This document shows, piece by piece, positions 9,768-18,442 of a stretch of 64,000 nucleotides of DNA; within the stretch, counting starts at the first letter, position 1; each line of letters begins with the position of its first letter. Both the position numbers and the translations under genes were made by a program. The stretch comes from Chromatiaceae bacterium (GTDB lineage Bacteria; Pseudomonadota; Gammaproteobacteria; Chromatiales; Chromatiaceae): positions 32,206 to 96,205 of the forward strand of contig JACDZG010000010.1 in assembly GCA_013426805.1 (NCBI GenBank), read 5' to 3'. The notes under the pieces are model-generated. The model had not been told where the DNA came from. It did not search any database and was given only the letters and a program-made list of their open reading frames with translations.

Positions 9768-12700
9768 GGGATGTCCGCGGCGATCGGCGGGGTTTCCGTG
9801 GCGATACATGAGGTTTCCTTCGCGAGAGTGGACATGAGCCAGGTCGGCATCGGTTGCGGTTGCGCTTCCTCGACGGTGGTCGCGTACATCTGGAAGCGGG
9901 CGCGACCGGCCGCGATCTTGGCGGCGCCGTGGCTTTGGTTCGTCAAGGCCAGATCGAAGGTACAGAAGGTCGCGCCGACCTCGGCGAGCCGGACCTCGGC
10001 CTCCAGCGTATCGCCCGGCATCGCCTCACCTAAGTGATCGAGCTGGAAGGCCGTGGCGAAGAAACCGCCCGGGCAGGCCCCCATGTTCCTCAAGGCGTTC
10101 TTGCAGTTGGCCGCCCCCAGACAGCGCAGCGTCGACGCACAAGGGCAGGTCCCCAGGTGCCGCAGGGCCTTCTGACAGGCCCGCTCGACCAAGGTGGCGG
10201 TATGGGAAAAGTAGATGTTGCCGACGAAATTCGCGTGCGCCTCGTCGGTCTCCAGCCACAAACGGGCGCGGCCCTGCTCGGCTTCGATCCGCGGGTCGCG
10301 CCGCCAGAGGATCGCCATGTCGTCGGGCGGCTCCAGCAGGTGCCCCAAGGGGGGGCTGAAGGGGTCGGTGCCGGACGCCGGGCGTCGCTCATTGATGAAG
10401 TCGGCGAAGAAGTCCGGGAACGGCTCCGCCCTGACCTGGCCCCCCGGTCCCACGTCGACCCAGGTCAGACGCTGGCTGCCCTGGGCCACGATGCGTTGCG
10501 GCGCCCCTCCGGGGCCGGTCTCGGCCCACTGAAAGCCGAGTTCGAAGGTCGCGGGCTGGCGCTCCAGGACCCGGTCCAGCCACACCCAGGCCCGCAGCGG
10601 CGCGTGGTAGCGCACCGGGCGCAGGATTCGCACCCGGGTGCCGTTGGTCACCATCCCCTTGCCGCCCACGCTGAAAGCGTGGGCCAGCGGGATGCGGATG
10701 TCGGACATCGCCGCTTCGCGCAACTCGCCCATCCAGGCGAAGAACACCGAGGCCGTGGGGCTGCGCAACGGCGGCAGCGCCTCTTTGAATGTCATTACGA
10801 TGTCGCGCGTGTAGTGGGTCACGCGCCGGGTTGCGGCCGCCGGCGTCAGTTGCACCAGCGCAATCGCCGCTGGACCCGCGAGCACCAGCTCGAGCACCCC
10901 GGCGGCGACCAGACCGCCCGCCAAGCGGAAGCGGGGGCCGCCGTCCTGCATCCCGACGAAGGTCACGCTGTCCGCGGCGGCCCCCGCCTTCAGCAGGGCC
11001 TCGTGGATGGCCCAGACCATGGCACCGGCGCGGTCGCGGTCATTCAGTGCGCCCGTCAGGTCGCGCCACAGACGGTGACGCGGCTCCGGCAGCAGTTCGC
11101 CCCAGGGGCGCACGACTTGACCGATGCGCTGCAGATCGCACCCCACCCGCCCGCTGCCGCACGCGCTCAACAGGCGGGCGGCGTCGTGGGCGATGGACAC
11201 CCCCTGGCCCGGCCGGTCGACGAGCGCGGGAGCCCCGTCGGCACGCCAGGTCAGCACCGGGGTCGCAACGGGAACGCTGCCGAGCTGCGCGGCGACCTGC
11301 ACCGCAGCCGCACGGCGGCGTGCCTCCTGGTCGGCGTCAGCGACGGCGCCCAGCGCAATGTTCAGTTCCGCCAAGTCCCGGCGCCCGACCATCCAGGCCG
11401 CCAGGGCCGCCTGATCACCGGCCAGGGGATCAAACAGGGCCGCCGCGTCGGGTCGCGACGCATAACGCTCGACGATGTTCAGGCGATAGCCCTCGTAGCG
11501 GGCAACCGGGGCGCCGTCGGCGGCGTTCCAGGCCCGTACCCGGGTGACATAGCCGGTGGGGATGCGCTCGGTGATCTCGGCTTCGACCCGGGTCGCCCCG
11601 CCCTCCCAAGCGGCCGCGTAGAAGACCGTCTCGGCGATGCCGACCGGCAGGCAGAGATCCCGCGGCACCAGTACCTGCACGGATTGCAGCAGGGCGTCGA
11701 GAAAGTAGGGGTCCGGCACCGGGGTCCCGGGTGCGGAACCCTCGCGACGCAGCGTGAAGCAGCCGCGGCGGTGCACGTCGTCGGCGAGGTCGAGCCCGAG
11801 CACGCGCTCGATGCGCCGAAAGACGGGGCCCTGGAAGAGCAGCCAATCATAAAGATGGGCACCGACCTCGGGCGGCACGACGCGCCACCGGGAATCGTCG
11901 GGCGCGGCGGGCACCGCGGTGCCCGGGTCGGGCGTACCGAGTTGCACGCGCGCGGCGAAGGCCGGGGCCAGCCGGGCGGTACCCGGGGCACCGACACATC
12001 CGCTCCAGTCCGGCGCGGGGCTGCCGCGGACATCGAGCTCGATGGTCGTATCGCCACGCTGGGCGGCAACGATGGGGCGGGTGATCCGCAAGTCCAGGAA
12101 CCGCGTGACGACACCCGCACCCGCCAGGAGTCGGGCGCCATTCCCGATCGCGGTCAACGCCTGCACGGTGGGGAACAGCAGCGCCCCACGAAACGCGTGG
12201 TCGGTCAGCCAGCGGTCGCGTTGCGGATTCAGCGCGGGCCGGGATACGAGGATCACACCGGGCTCGTGGACCACGCGGTCATCGACATAGGGCCAGCCGG
12301 ATGCCGCGGCGGTGCCGCGCGCCTGGCGCCAGGTCGGCAGACCATGCAGCGGCGCCGCGACGACCAGCGGGATCGGGACGGCCGGCTGACCGCAGCATTC
12401 CAGAAACCAGCGGATACCCGCCGCGGGCGGAATTGCCGCCACCTGCTGCCGCTCCAAGGACGCGAGGACATTGAGCTTGGCTCCCATCCCAACGTCGGAC
12501 CAGACGCTGTACGCGGGGCAGGCGACCTGCAGCTGCGGGTGGGCGTGCTTCAGCTCGGCGAGGGTCTCGGCCAAGGCCTCGTTCGCCAGCGCGTAGCCGC
12601 TGTTGCCGGCCATACCCACGGCGCCGATGACCGAGCCCAGGGCCACGGCGAGCTGCAGACGCTCGGGTCCGATGGCCGCCAATAAATTGGTCAGGCCGCC

Positions 12701-15700
12701 GACCTTGACCAGGTACTCGCGCCGCAGCACCGCGGGATCGAGCCCGGTGGCAAGCGTCGGGGTGTTCACACCGGCGCCGTGCACCAGGCCGACGATGTCG
12801 TGTGTCCCCAATTGGTCGGTGCCCTGTTGCAGGGCCGCGCGCACGGCGGCCGCGTCGGTCACGTCGCATTGCAGATAGACCGCGGTGAGCCCCGCGGCGG
12901 CCATCCGTTGCAGGGTGTCCTCGACCTCCGCACCGGGGGCCTGCGCCGGGGAAGTGCCGAGCAGCAGGCCGCGGGCACCGGTGGCTTGCAGGAGAGCAAA
13001 GGCGCAGGCGGCGGTAATGCCCTTGGCGCCGCCGGAGATCACCACAATGTCGCCGCGCACGAGCGGGATACCGGGCACGGCCGTCGGCTCCCACCGTTCG
13101 AGCCGCAGCTCCTGGACGGCGTTGCATGCGTCCACCCGCAGCAGCCGCACCCCGGGCGTGATTCGGGCCAGCGCCAGCGGCGCGAGCTCAGCCGCCGGAT
13201 CGGCCGCAACCGCGAGGATGGGCAACAGCGGCTGTTCCAGTGAAACGCTCTGGGCAAAGCCGAAGACCGGGGCTTGGCCTGGACCGCCGATGAGGACGAT
13301 CGACCGGGTGGCCGCACCGGGCCGGGCCACCAGGTGACGCCCCAGCCGGGCGAAGAACTCGGTTACCCGCTCGGCCGCGGCGCGGTCCCCGGGCAAGGCG
13401 ATCAGCCGCGTCGGCTGGTCGCCGGGGACGTCAACCGGGGCTCCGTCATCGAGCCGCGCCGTCACCCCGGCGGCTGCCAACTGGTGCACCAGGCGCCCGG
13501 CCTCAGCGGCCCGTTCAGGCGCATGCAGGATCACCACCGGTCCGCCAGGCACCGGAGCCTGGAGTCGCTCGGTGTCGCGCCAGGCCGGAACATATCCGAG
13601 CACGGGCAGGTCGGCGGGCAGCGCACCGGACGCGGCCGACCCCGGACCCGCGGCGCTGGGCCCGCCCCCCGCCGACTCGCGCACCGGCTGCTGCGCGGCG
13701 GCGCGGGCAAGCTCGCGGATGGGGGTGGTACCCAGCGCCAGGTCGTCCGGCAGAACGACACCGCGGGCGCGCAGCTCGGCGCCGACCTCGGCGATCTTGA
13801 TCGAATCCAGATTGAGATCGCGGGCGAGGCGCGCATCCGGGGAGATCATCTCGAGGTCGTAGCCGGTCTCGCCGGCCACGAGCTCGCGCATGAGGTGTTC
13901 GATAGCGGCGCCGGCGGGCAGCCCCGCGTCCAGCTCGGGGTTGGGCCGCGGGTCCGGATCTGCCGCGGCGGGCCTGCTTCGCCGCTCGCCCGCCGCGCCC
14001 GGCACGGGGTCGCGAACGCCGTCGGCCCGCGCACAGGGGCTCTCGATGAAAGTGCGGTCGCGCGCGGGGACGAAGGGACGCCAGTACCGGTGCGCGTAGA
14101 AGGCCCCCCAGTCGAGGTGCGCCCCGGCCACGAAGAGCTGGCCGATCGCCGTGCAGAAATGACTGTCGGTGTCCCCAGGACCGGGTTCCAACGCACCGAT
14201 CGGCAAGGTCTGGCCCAAGGTCCGGCGCGCGAGCCCCGTCAACACGGAGCCGGGACCGACCTCGACCAGAATGTCGCAGGCCGCGGCCAGCGCCGCGACC
14301 GTCTCGCGAAAGCGCACCGGGGCGGTGATCTGCCCCGCGACATAGGCGAACGGATCGAACCGCTCCGGCGCGAGCCCACCCTGCACACCCGAGAAGAAGG
14401 GTATCTGGGCCTCGCGTTCCTCGCCGCGGGGCTTGGCGAGGCGTTCCAGAGCCGCCGCCGCGGCGGCCATGTGGCCGGAGTGAAACGCCTTGGAGACGTT
14501 GAGGGTAGCAGCCCCGATCCCGCGCGCGCGGGCGAGCCCGGCGAGTGCGGCGAGCGCCTGCGGATCGCCGGCGACGACGACCTGGTCGGGTGCATTGTCG
14601 TTGGCGACGACGGCGTAACCGGCCGCAGCCGCGATCATCGCCTGGGCGGTCGCAATGCCGCAGGTGAGCGCCAGCATACCGCCCGGGGCCACGTCCGCGG
14701 CGGCACACGCCTGCGCGCGCACCTCCACGATATCGATCGCCTCGGTCTCCGACAACAGGTGCGCCGCCACCAGGGCGGTGATCTCCCCCAGACTGTGTCC
14801 GGCGACGGCGCTCGGCGTGAGGCCTACCTGGCGCAGCCATTGAATCCACTGCAGACTCGTCATCACGATGGCGGGTTGGGCGACCCGGGTATCACGCAAC
14901 GCCGTCTCCCAGCGGGCCGTCACCGCAGGGGTCCGTGCCTGCTCGACCGGACGATCGATGAACCCGGACAGCCCCGCCGGACCCAGGGCCGCGAACCGCG
15001 CGTCCCAGCGGGCACGTCTGGTGGCGGCCCAGCCCGCGCGCTGCGCCAGCACACCGCCCATCCGCAAAAATTGGGATCCCTGGCCGGGGATCAGGTAGCC
15101 GATGCGCAGCCGCGGATTGGCGCGGCCGCACAACGTCCCCGGGGGCGCCAGCGGGAGCGCGTCCCCCGCGCCCTGCAGAATCAGCGTCAGGGAGCGCAGC
15201 CGGCCGCGCAGTTCCTCGACCGTCTCCGCCACCACGGCCGCGCGCACCGTGCCGGCCTGGTCGTCCAGCGCGCAGCCGACGGCCAGATCGACCAGTTCAC
15301 CCTCGGCCATACCCGCGGACAGCCGCAGCAATTCCTCCAGGCGGGCGACCAAACCGGGGACGTCCGCGGCACTGGCGACGAACAACTCGGCGCTCTGCGC
15401 CGAGGCGAGGAGCAGGGCGGCGTCGCGCGTCTCCAGCCGACGTTTGGGGATGTCCTCTCCGGTGACCGCGACGTGGCAGTTGATGCCGCCGAAACCCGCC
15501 CCGGAAACGCCCGCCCGCAAGCCGGACCGCGGCGGCAGGCAGGCGCCGCGGGAGATGGGATAGAGGCGCGCCTGCGGGGCCGCGAACGCGTCGGCCGGGG
15601 TCTTGAACCCGGCCAGCGGCGGCAGCACGCGCTGGTTGACGGCGAGAATCGCCTTGATGAGGCCCGCCGCCCCGGCGGCCGCCTTGGTATGCCCGAGCAG

Positions 15701-16843
15701 GGTCTTGACCGAGGTCACGCCGGTGCGGCGCAGGTCGCCGGGGTCCGCGCCGCCGGTGACGTCCAGGAAGCCGAGCAATTCCTGCCGATCGCCGACCGGA
15801 GTCCCGGTGCCGTGGCCCTCGATGAAGTCGAGGGTCTCCGCGCCGAACCCGCTGCGCTCATAACAACGCCGCATGGCCAGTGCCTGGCCGCTCGCCTTGG
15901 GCGCCGTGATGCCGCCGGATCCGTCCGACGAGATGCCCCAGCCCGCGAGTCGTGCCCAGGGCGCGAGGCCGTGCCGCTCCACCTCCGGACCGCGCATGAG
16001 GACCAGCATGCCGCAGCCTTCGCCGGGAATGAAACCGGCGGCATCCTTGTCGTACACACGCATCGGCCCGGTCGCGAGGGCGCCGGTGCGGGCAAAACCC
16101 ACCAACTCCAGGGGGTCGAGACTGATGTCTACCCCGCCGGTCACCACCATGTCGAGGCGCCCGCTCGTCAGGGCTTCGCAGGCCGAGCTCACCGCCAGCA
16201 GTGACGAGGCACAGGCGCCGTCGACCACGTACCCGCCCCCGTTGAGGTCGAGCACGTTGCAGATCCGGCCGGCAATGACATTCGCGAGTGCACCCGCCAG
16301 CGTGTCCTCGTTGGGCACCGGAAAGGGGTCTTTGAAACCCTGCTCGGCCGCATCGATGAGTGCGGCCACCTGCGCGTCCGCCAGCCCTGCCCGCGCGGCG
16401 GCGTCCAGGATCACCCGGCGGACATAGGGCCAGCGCAGGCGCAGCATATTGGCGCGCGACACCTCACCGGTCAGTGAGTTTCCCAGGATCACGCCGATGC
16501 GTTCGCGCCCGACCGCGTCGAGATCGATGCCGCCGTCGGTGATCGCCGCCATGGCGGTGGTCAGCGCCAGCCAATGCACCGGATCGGTCGCCTCGTAGGC
16601 CGCCTTGGGCACCCGATGGGCCTTCCAATCGAATGCAAATCCATCCACGAGCGCGGCGCGGGCGGCATAGGTGAAATCACGTTCCGCGCGGTTTTCGGAG
16701 ACGTACTCCTGCACCGACAGGCGGCGCTCGGGAAACTCCCGGAAACCACAGCGCCGGGTCAGCAGGGTTTCCCAGAACTCCCGCAGATTACCGGCTCCCG
16801 CGTAGACGGATGCCATCCCAACAACATAGATACCTGCGCCCAT
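9764..16843 (-). CDS. Enediyne-type iterative polyketide synthase (PKSE-like) with C-terminal hot-dog region
   Basis: The protein has 2359 residues. The ATG at 16843 is preferred over an in-frame TTG at 16855. Domains in order: ketosynthase (1-460) with the active Cys in VDGACASSLLAV near 211, HGTGT near 343 and GHTKAAAG near 383; acyltransferase (~580-890) with GHSLGE near 683; acyl carrier domain with the phosphopantetheine Ser in LNLDSIK near 1011; ketoreductase (~1260-1450) with GGAKGIT and SGYALANEA; a dehydratase-type hot dog with TDHAFRGALLFPT near 1548; a phosphopantetheinyl-transferase-like domain with SIAHDAARLL near 1882, GCDLQ near 1900 and WAIHEALLKAG near 1943; then a hot-dog thioesterase-like region (~2020-2345). 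From memory, GNSLTGEVSRAN and RLRWPYVRR in the ketosynthase closely match SgcE/CalE8-type synthases. Enediyne-type synthases make linear polyenes; the product here is unknown. Confidence 0.88.
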   Translation of the reverse strand: MGAGIYVVGMASVYAGAGNLREFWETLLTRRCGFREFPERRLSVQEYVSENRAERDFTYAARAALVDGFAFDWKAHRVPKAAYEATDPVHWLALTTAMAAITDGGIDLDAVGRERIGVILGNSLTGEVSRANMLRLRWPYVRRVILDAAARAGLADAQVAALIDAAEQGFKDPFPVPNEDTLAGALANVIAGRICNVLDLNGGGYVVDGACASSLLAVSSACEALTSGRLDMVVTGGVDISLDPLELVGFARTGALATGPMRVYDKDAAGFIPGEGCGMLVLMRGPEVERHGLAPWARLAGWGISSDGSGGITAPKASGQALAMRRCYERSGFGAETLDFIEGHGTGTPVGDRQELLGFLDVTGGADPGDLRRTGVTSVKTLLGHTKAAAGAAGLIKAILAVNQRVLPPLAGFKTPADAFAAPQARLYPISRGACLPPRSGLRAGVSGAGFGGINCHVAVTGEDIPKRRLETRDAALLLASAQSAELFVASAADVPGLVARLEELLRLSAGMAEGELVDLAVGCALDDQAGTVRAAVVAETVEELRGRLRSLTLILQGAGDALPLAPPGTLCGRANPRLRIGYLIPGQGSQFLRMGGVLAQRAGWAATRRARWDARFAALGPAGLSGFIDRPVEQARTPAVTARWETALRDTRVAQPAIVMTSLQWIQWLRQVGLTPSAVAGHSLGEITALVAAHLLSETEAIDIVEVRAQACAAADVAPGGMLALTCGIATAQAMIAAAAGYAVVANDNAPDQVVVAGDPQALAALAGLARARGIGAATLNVSKAFHSGHMAAAAAALERLAKPRGEEREAQIPFFSGVQGGLAPERFDPFAYVAGQITAPVRFRETVAALAAACDILVEVGPGSVLTGLARRTLGQTLPIGALEPGPGDTDSHFCTAIGQLFVAGAHLDWGAFYAHRYWRPFVPARDRTFIESPCARADGVRDPVPGAAGERRSRPAAADPDPRPNPELDAGLPAGAAIEHLMRELVAGETGYDLEMISPDARLARDLNLDSIKIAEVGAELRARGVVLPDDLALGTTPIRELARAAAQQPVRESAGGGPSAAGPGSAASGALPADLPVLGYVPAWRDTERLQAPVPGGPVVILHAPERAAEAGRLVHQLAAAGVTARLDDGAPVDVPGDQPTRLIALPGDRAAAERVTEFFARLGRHLVARPGAATRSIVLIGGPGQAPVFGFAQSVSLEQPLLPILAVAADPAAELAPLALARITPGVRLLRVDACNAVQELRLERWEPTAVPGIPLVRGDIVVISGGAKGITAACAFALLQATGARGLLLGTSPAQAPGAEVEDTLQRMAAAGLTAVYLQCDVTDAAAVRAALQQGTDQLGTHDIVGLVHGAGVNTPTLATGLDPAVLRREYLVKVGGLTNLLAAIGPERLQLAVALGSVIGAVGMAGNSGYALANEALAETLAELKHAHPQLQVACPAYSVWSDVGMGAKLNVLASLERQQVAAIPPAAGIRWFLECCGQPAVPIPLVVAAPLHGLPTWRQARGTAAASGWPYVDDRVVHEPGVILVSRPALNPQRDRWLTDHAFRGALLFPTVQALTAIGNGARLLAGAGVVTRFLDLRITRPIVAAQRGDTTIELDVRGSPAPDWSGCVGAPGTARLAPAFAARVQLGTPDPGTAVPAAPDDSRWRVVPPEVGAHLYDWLLFQGPVFRRIERVLGLDLADDVHRRGCFTLRREGSAPGTPVPDPYFLDALLQSVQVLVPRDLCLPVGIAETVFYAAAWEGGATRVEAEITERIPTGYVTRVRAWNAADGAPVARYEGYRLNIVERYASRPDAAALFDPLAGDQAALAAWMVGRRDLAELNIALGAVADADQEARRRAAAVQVAAQLGSVPVATPVLTWRADGAPALVDRPGQGVSIAHDAARLLSACGSGRVGCDLQRIGQVVRPWGELLPEPRHRLWRDLTGALNDRDRAGAMVWAIHEALLKAGAAADSVTFVGMQDGGPRFRLAGGLVAAGVLELVLAGPAAIALVQLTPAAATRRVTHYTRDIVMTFKEALPPLRSPTASVFFAWMGELREAAMSDIRIPLAHAFSVGGKGMVTNGTRVRILRPVRYHAPLRAWVWLDRVLERQPATFELGFQWAETGPGGAPQRIVAQGSQRLTWVDVGPGGQVRAEPFPDFFADFINERRPASGTDPFSPPLGHLLEPPDDMAILWRRDPRIEAEQGRARLWLETDEAHANFVGNIYFSHTATLVERACQKALRHLGTCPCASTLRCLGAANCKNALRNMGACPGGFFATAFQLDHLGEAMPGDTLEAEVRLAEVGATFCTFDLALTNQSHGAAKIAAGRARFQMYATTVEEAQPQPMPTWLMSTLAKETSCIATETPPIAADIP

Positions 16844-17148
16844 GTGGTTCTTCAACTGCTACTGCTCACTTGCCCGGTCTCGCGCCGCGTTGGGCCGGAC
16901 CGGCGCGCAATCACCGTCACCCGGGGTGCGGAGTATTTGTGGTCGTGGCATGGGGCGGCACGTCTGAACCCGGCAGAACGTCCCATCGCGGACCCGACAC
17001 GCCGCGCCGCGCCGCGCCTGTGGCAGCCGTCCAATTGGCGCAACAGGTATCGGGGGTCGGGGCCGCAACGACAAATAAGGCCGAACCGCCGGTTCCACCC
17101 CGTCCGGCGGGTTGGCGAAGACGTGCGTCGCTACGGCATCGGGGACCT
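16844..17148. other. Leader region of the polyketide operon
   Basis: This 305-bp stretch separates the start of the polyketide synthase from the end of the PEP-CTERM gene. Both genes read leftward, so it should hold the operon promoter. I see no convincing sigma-70 or sigma-54 promoter, hairpin terminator or additional gene; the short open frames in it have no recognisable product. Confidence 0.4.
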
Positions 17149-17847
17149 TCAGGCGGCGACCGCCGCGCGCCGACGGCGCAGCGCCGCCATGACCAGCAGA
17201 CCCGGAATCGCCAGCGCGGCCGTGGCCGGTGCCGGGGCCGCGGACGGCGGCTGGCCGTTCACGTCTCCCAACCCCGGCACTTCAATGGGGTCGCCGCCGT
17301 CGAGGCTGTACTGTCCATCGACACTGAAGGGGGTGATGTAGGTGATCTGGAAATTGCCGATGCTCCCCGTCATGCTGACCCGCCCGGTCGGGATATTGGC
17401 CAGTGAGACCTCCACCAATTGGCCATCGACCATGCCCGAGAAGTCCGCCGCCTGCAGGACCATATCGTAAGTCCCCCCGGCGTACGGGTCGGTACGGCCC
17501 ACGAACTGGACGACAAAGTTGTCGGCACCGGTCAGGTTCGCGGTGCGAACGACGGGACCGCCGACAGTGTCGGACAGCAGAGCCTGGAACGAGGCGCTGT
17601 AGCTGAAGACATCGCCACTCACGGTGGGACCGGTGAAACCGCTGATCAGGAAACTTTGAGTGTAACCGAGGCCGGGCAGCCCCACCCAGGTGCCGGGCGG
17701 AGTGGCCTGCAGATCGACGATCTGGTTTAGGAACGGGTCCGGAACGGCGCTGAGGAAGGCGTAGGCACCGGTCGAGACGGTACCGAGTGTGAATGCGAGC
17801 GCGGCGAGCGCGGCGCGGGCGTGGGTGGACAGGTGTCGGGTCAGCAT
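17149..17847 (-). CDS. PEP-CTERM sorting-domain exported protein
   Basis: The protein is 232 residues from an ATG at 17847 preceded by GGAGAG at proper spacing. It has an N-terminal signal peptide ending near TGAYAFLSA, a Gly/Thr-rich beta-type body, and a C-terminal tripartite tail: a Pro-Ala segment (PSAAPAPATAA), a hydrophobic helix (LAIPGLLVMAALR) and an Arg cluster (RRRR). This fits a PEP-CTERM signal in which the usual VPEPA is replaced by APAPA. Such proteins are processed by exosortase and reach the surface or exopolysaccharide matrix. The prsT-prsR-prsK genes lie immediately upstream and a sigma-54 promoter candidate sits about 290 bp ahead of the start, so PrsK/PrsR control is likely. 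The exosortase gene is not in this window. Confidence 0.8.
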   Translation of the reverse strand: MLTRHLSTHARAALAALAFTLGTVSTGAYAFLSAVPDPFLNQIVDLQATPPGTWVGLPGLGYTQSFLISGFTGPTVSGDVFSYSASFQALLSDTVGGPVVRTANLTGADNFVVQFVGRTDPYAGGTYDMVLQAADFSGMVDGQLVEVSLANIPTGRVSMTGSIGNFQITYITPFSVDGQYSLDGGDPIEVPGLGDVNGQPPSAAPAPATAALAIPGLLVMAALRRRRAAVAA

Positions 17848-18442
17848 GAATCTCTCCGCGTGCGTATGACTGTCGAGGTTAACGTTAAATCGGCTTGAGG
17901 GACCGGTGCGTCAATGCAGTCGCTGCGCAACGCCCGTCGCGTAGTCACTTGCGAGGTCGCCGGCGCGCGGTTCCGGGTCTGCAGTTCAGCGCGCCCGGTG
18001 ACCAACAGCCCGCTTCGGAGTTGTGGGTGTGCCATGCGGCGAGGGGCGCGTGTTGATCTGGTGTTCAGCATCTCGAGCGATTTTCTCTGCGCTTGTTGTC
18101 GTCGGGGTCTTGGCTGGTGGTGCCGATCAAGATTATGCGATGATCATGCCATATTTTGATAGATCGTTTTCTTATTCATATTCCACAATAACTTAAACTA
18201 TTTACGCCAAGTCTTCCAAGGTCACAGGGTCCTCCTGCGGGGCCCCGCCAACCCAAGACTGTAAAAAAAATTGACAAATGTAGGCACTTTACCGACACGG
18301 AGGTATACGCGGTCCGGTCTATCGCTCGGTCGACCCCCGGCACGTTGCCGGCCTCCGGTCCGCGCCCCTCCGGACCCGGCGCGGCCCGGGGCTTGGCGGC
18401 CCCGGCCGCCGCCAGGATCTTGCCTGGCGCCGCGTCGGCAGT
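17848..18442. other. AT-rich regulatory intergenic region between prsT and the PEP-CTERM gene
   Basis: This 595-bp gap contains no recognisable gene. Its middle part (about 18125-18300) is markedly AT-rich in an otherwise GC-rich window. It contains a sigma-54-type promoter (18136-18151), a perfect 12-bp palindrome GCGGGGCCCCGC at 18237-18248 and an A8 run at about 18263-18270. The AT-rich DNA upstream of the -24 element would suit binding by an enhancer-binding protein such as PrsR. Confidence 0.5.
18136..18151 (-). promoter_or_regulatory. Sigma-54 (-24/-12) promoter candidate for the PEP-CTERM gene
   Basis: Read on the minus strand the element is TGGCATGATCATCGCA. It has the GG and GC doublets separated by exactly ten bases and matches the consensus TGGCACG-N4-TTGCA at most positions. 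It points toward the PEP-CTERM gene starting at 17847. The nearby PrsR has a GAFTGA loop and is therefore a sigma-54 activator. Confidence 0.6.

Noticed and set aside
10034..16204. Two plus-strand frames of 880 and 980 codons opposite the polyketide synthase
   Set aside because: The coding strand has clear catalytic motifs in order; the antisense products have none.
18237..18248. Terminator at a GCGGGGCCCCGC palindrome
   Set aside because: It has no loop and the nearby A/T run is not placed correctly for either strand.
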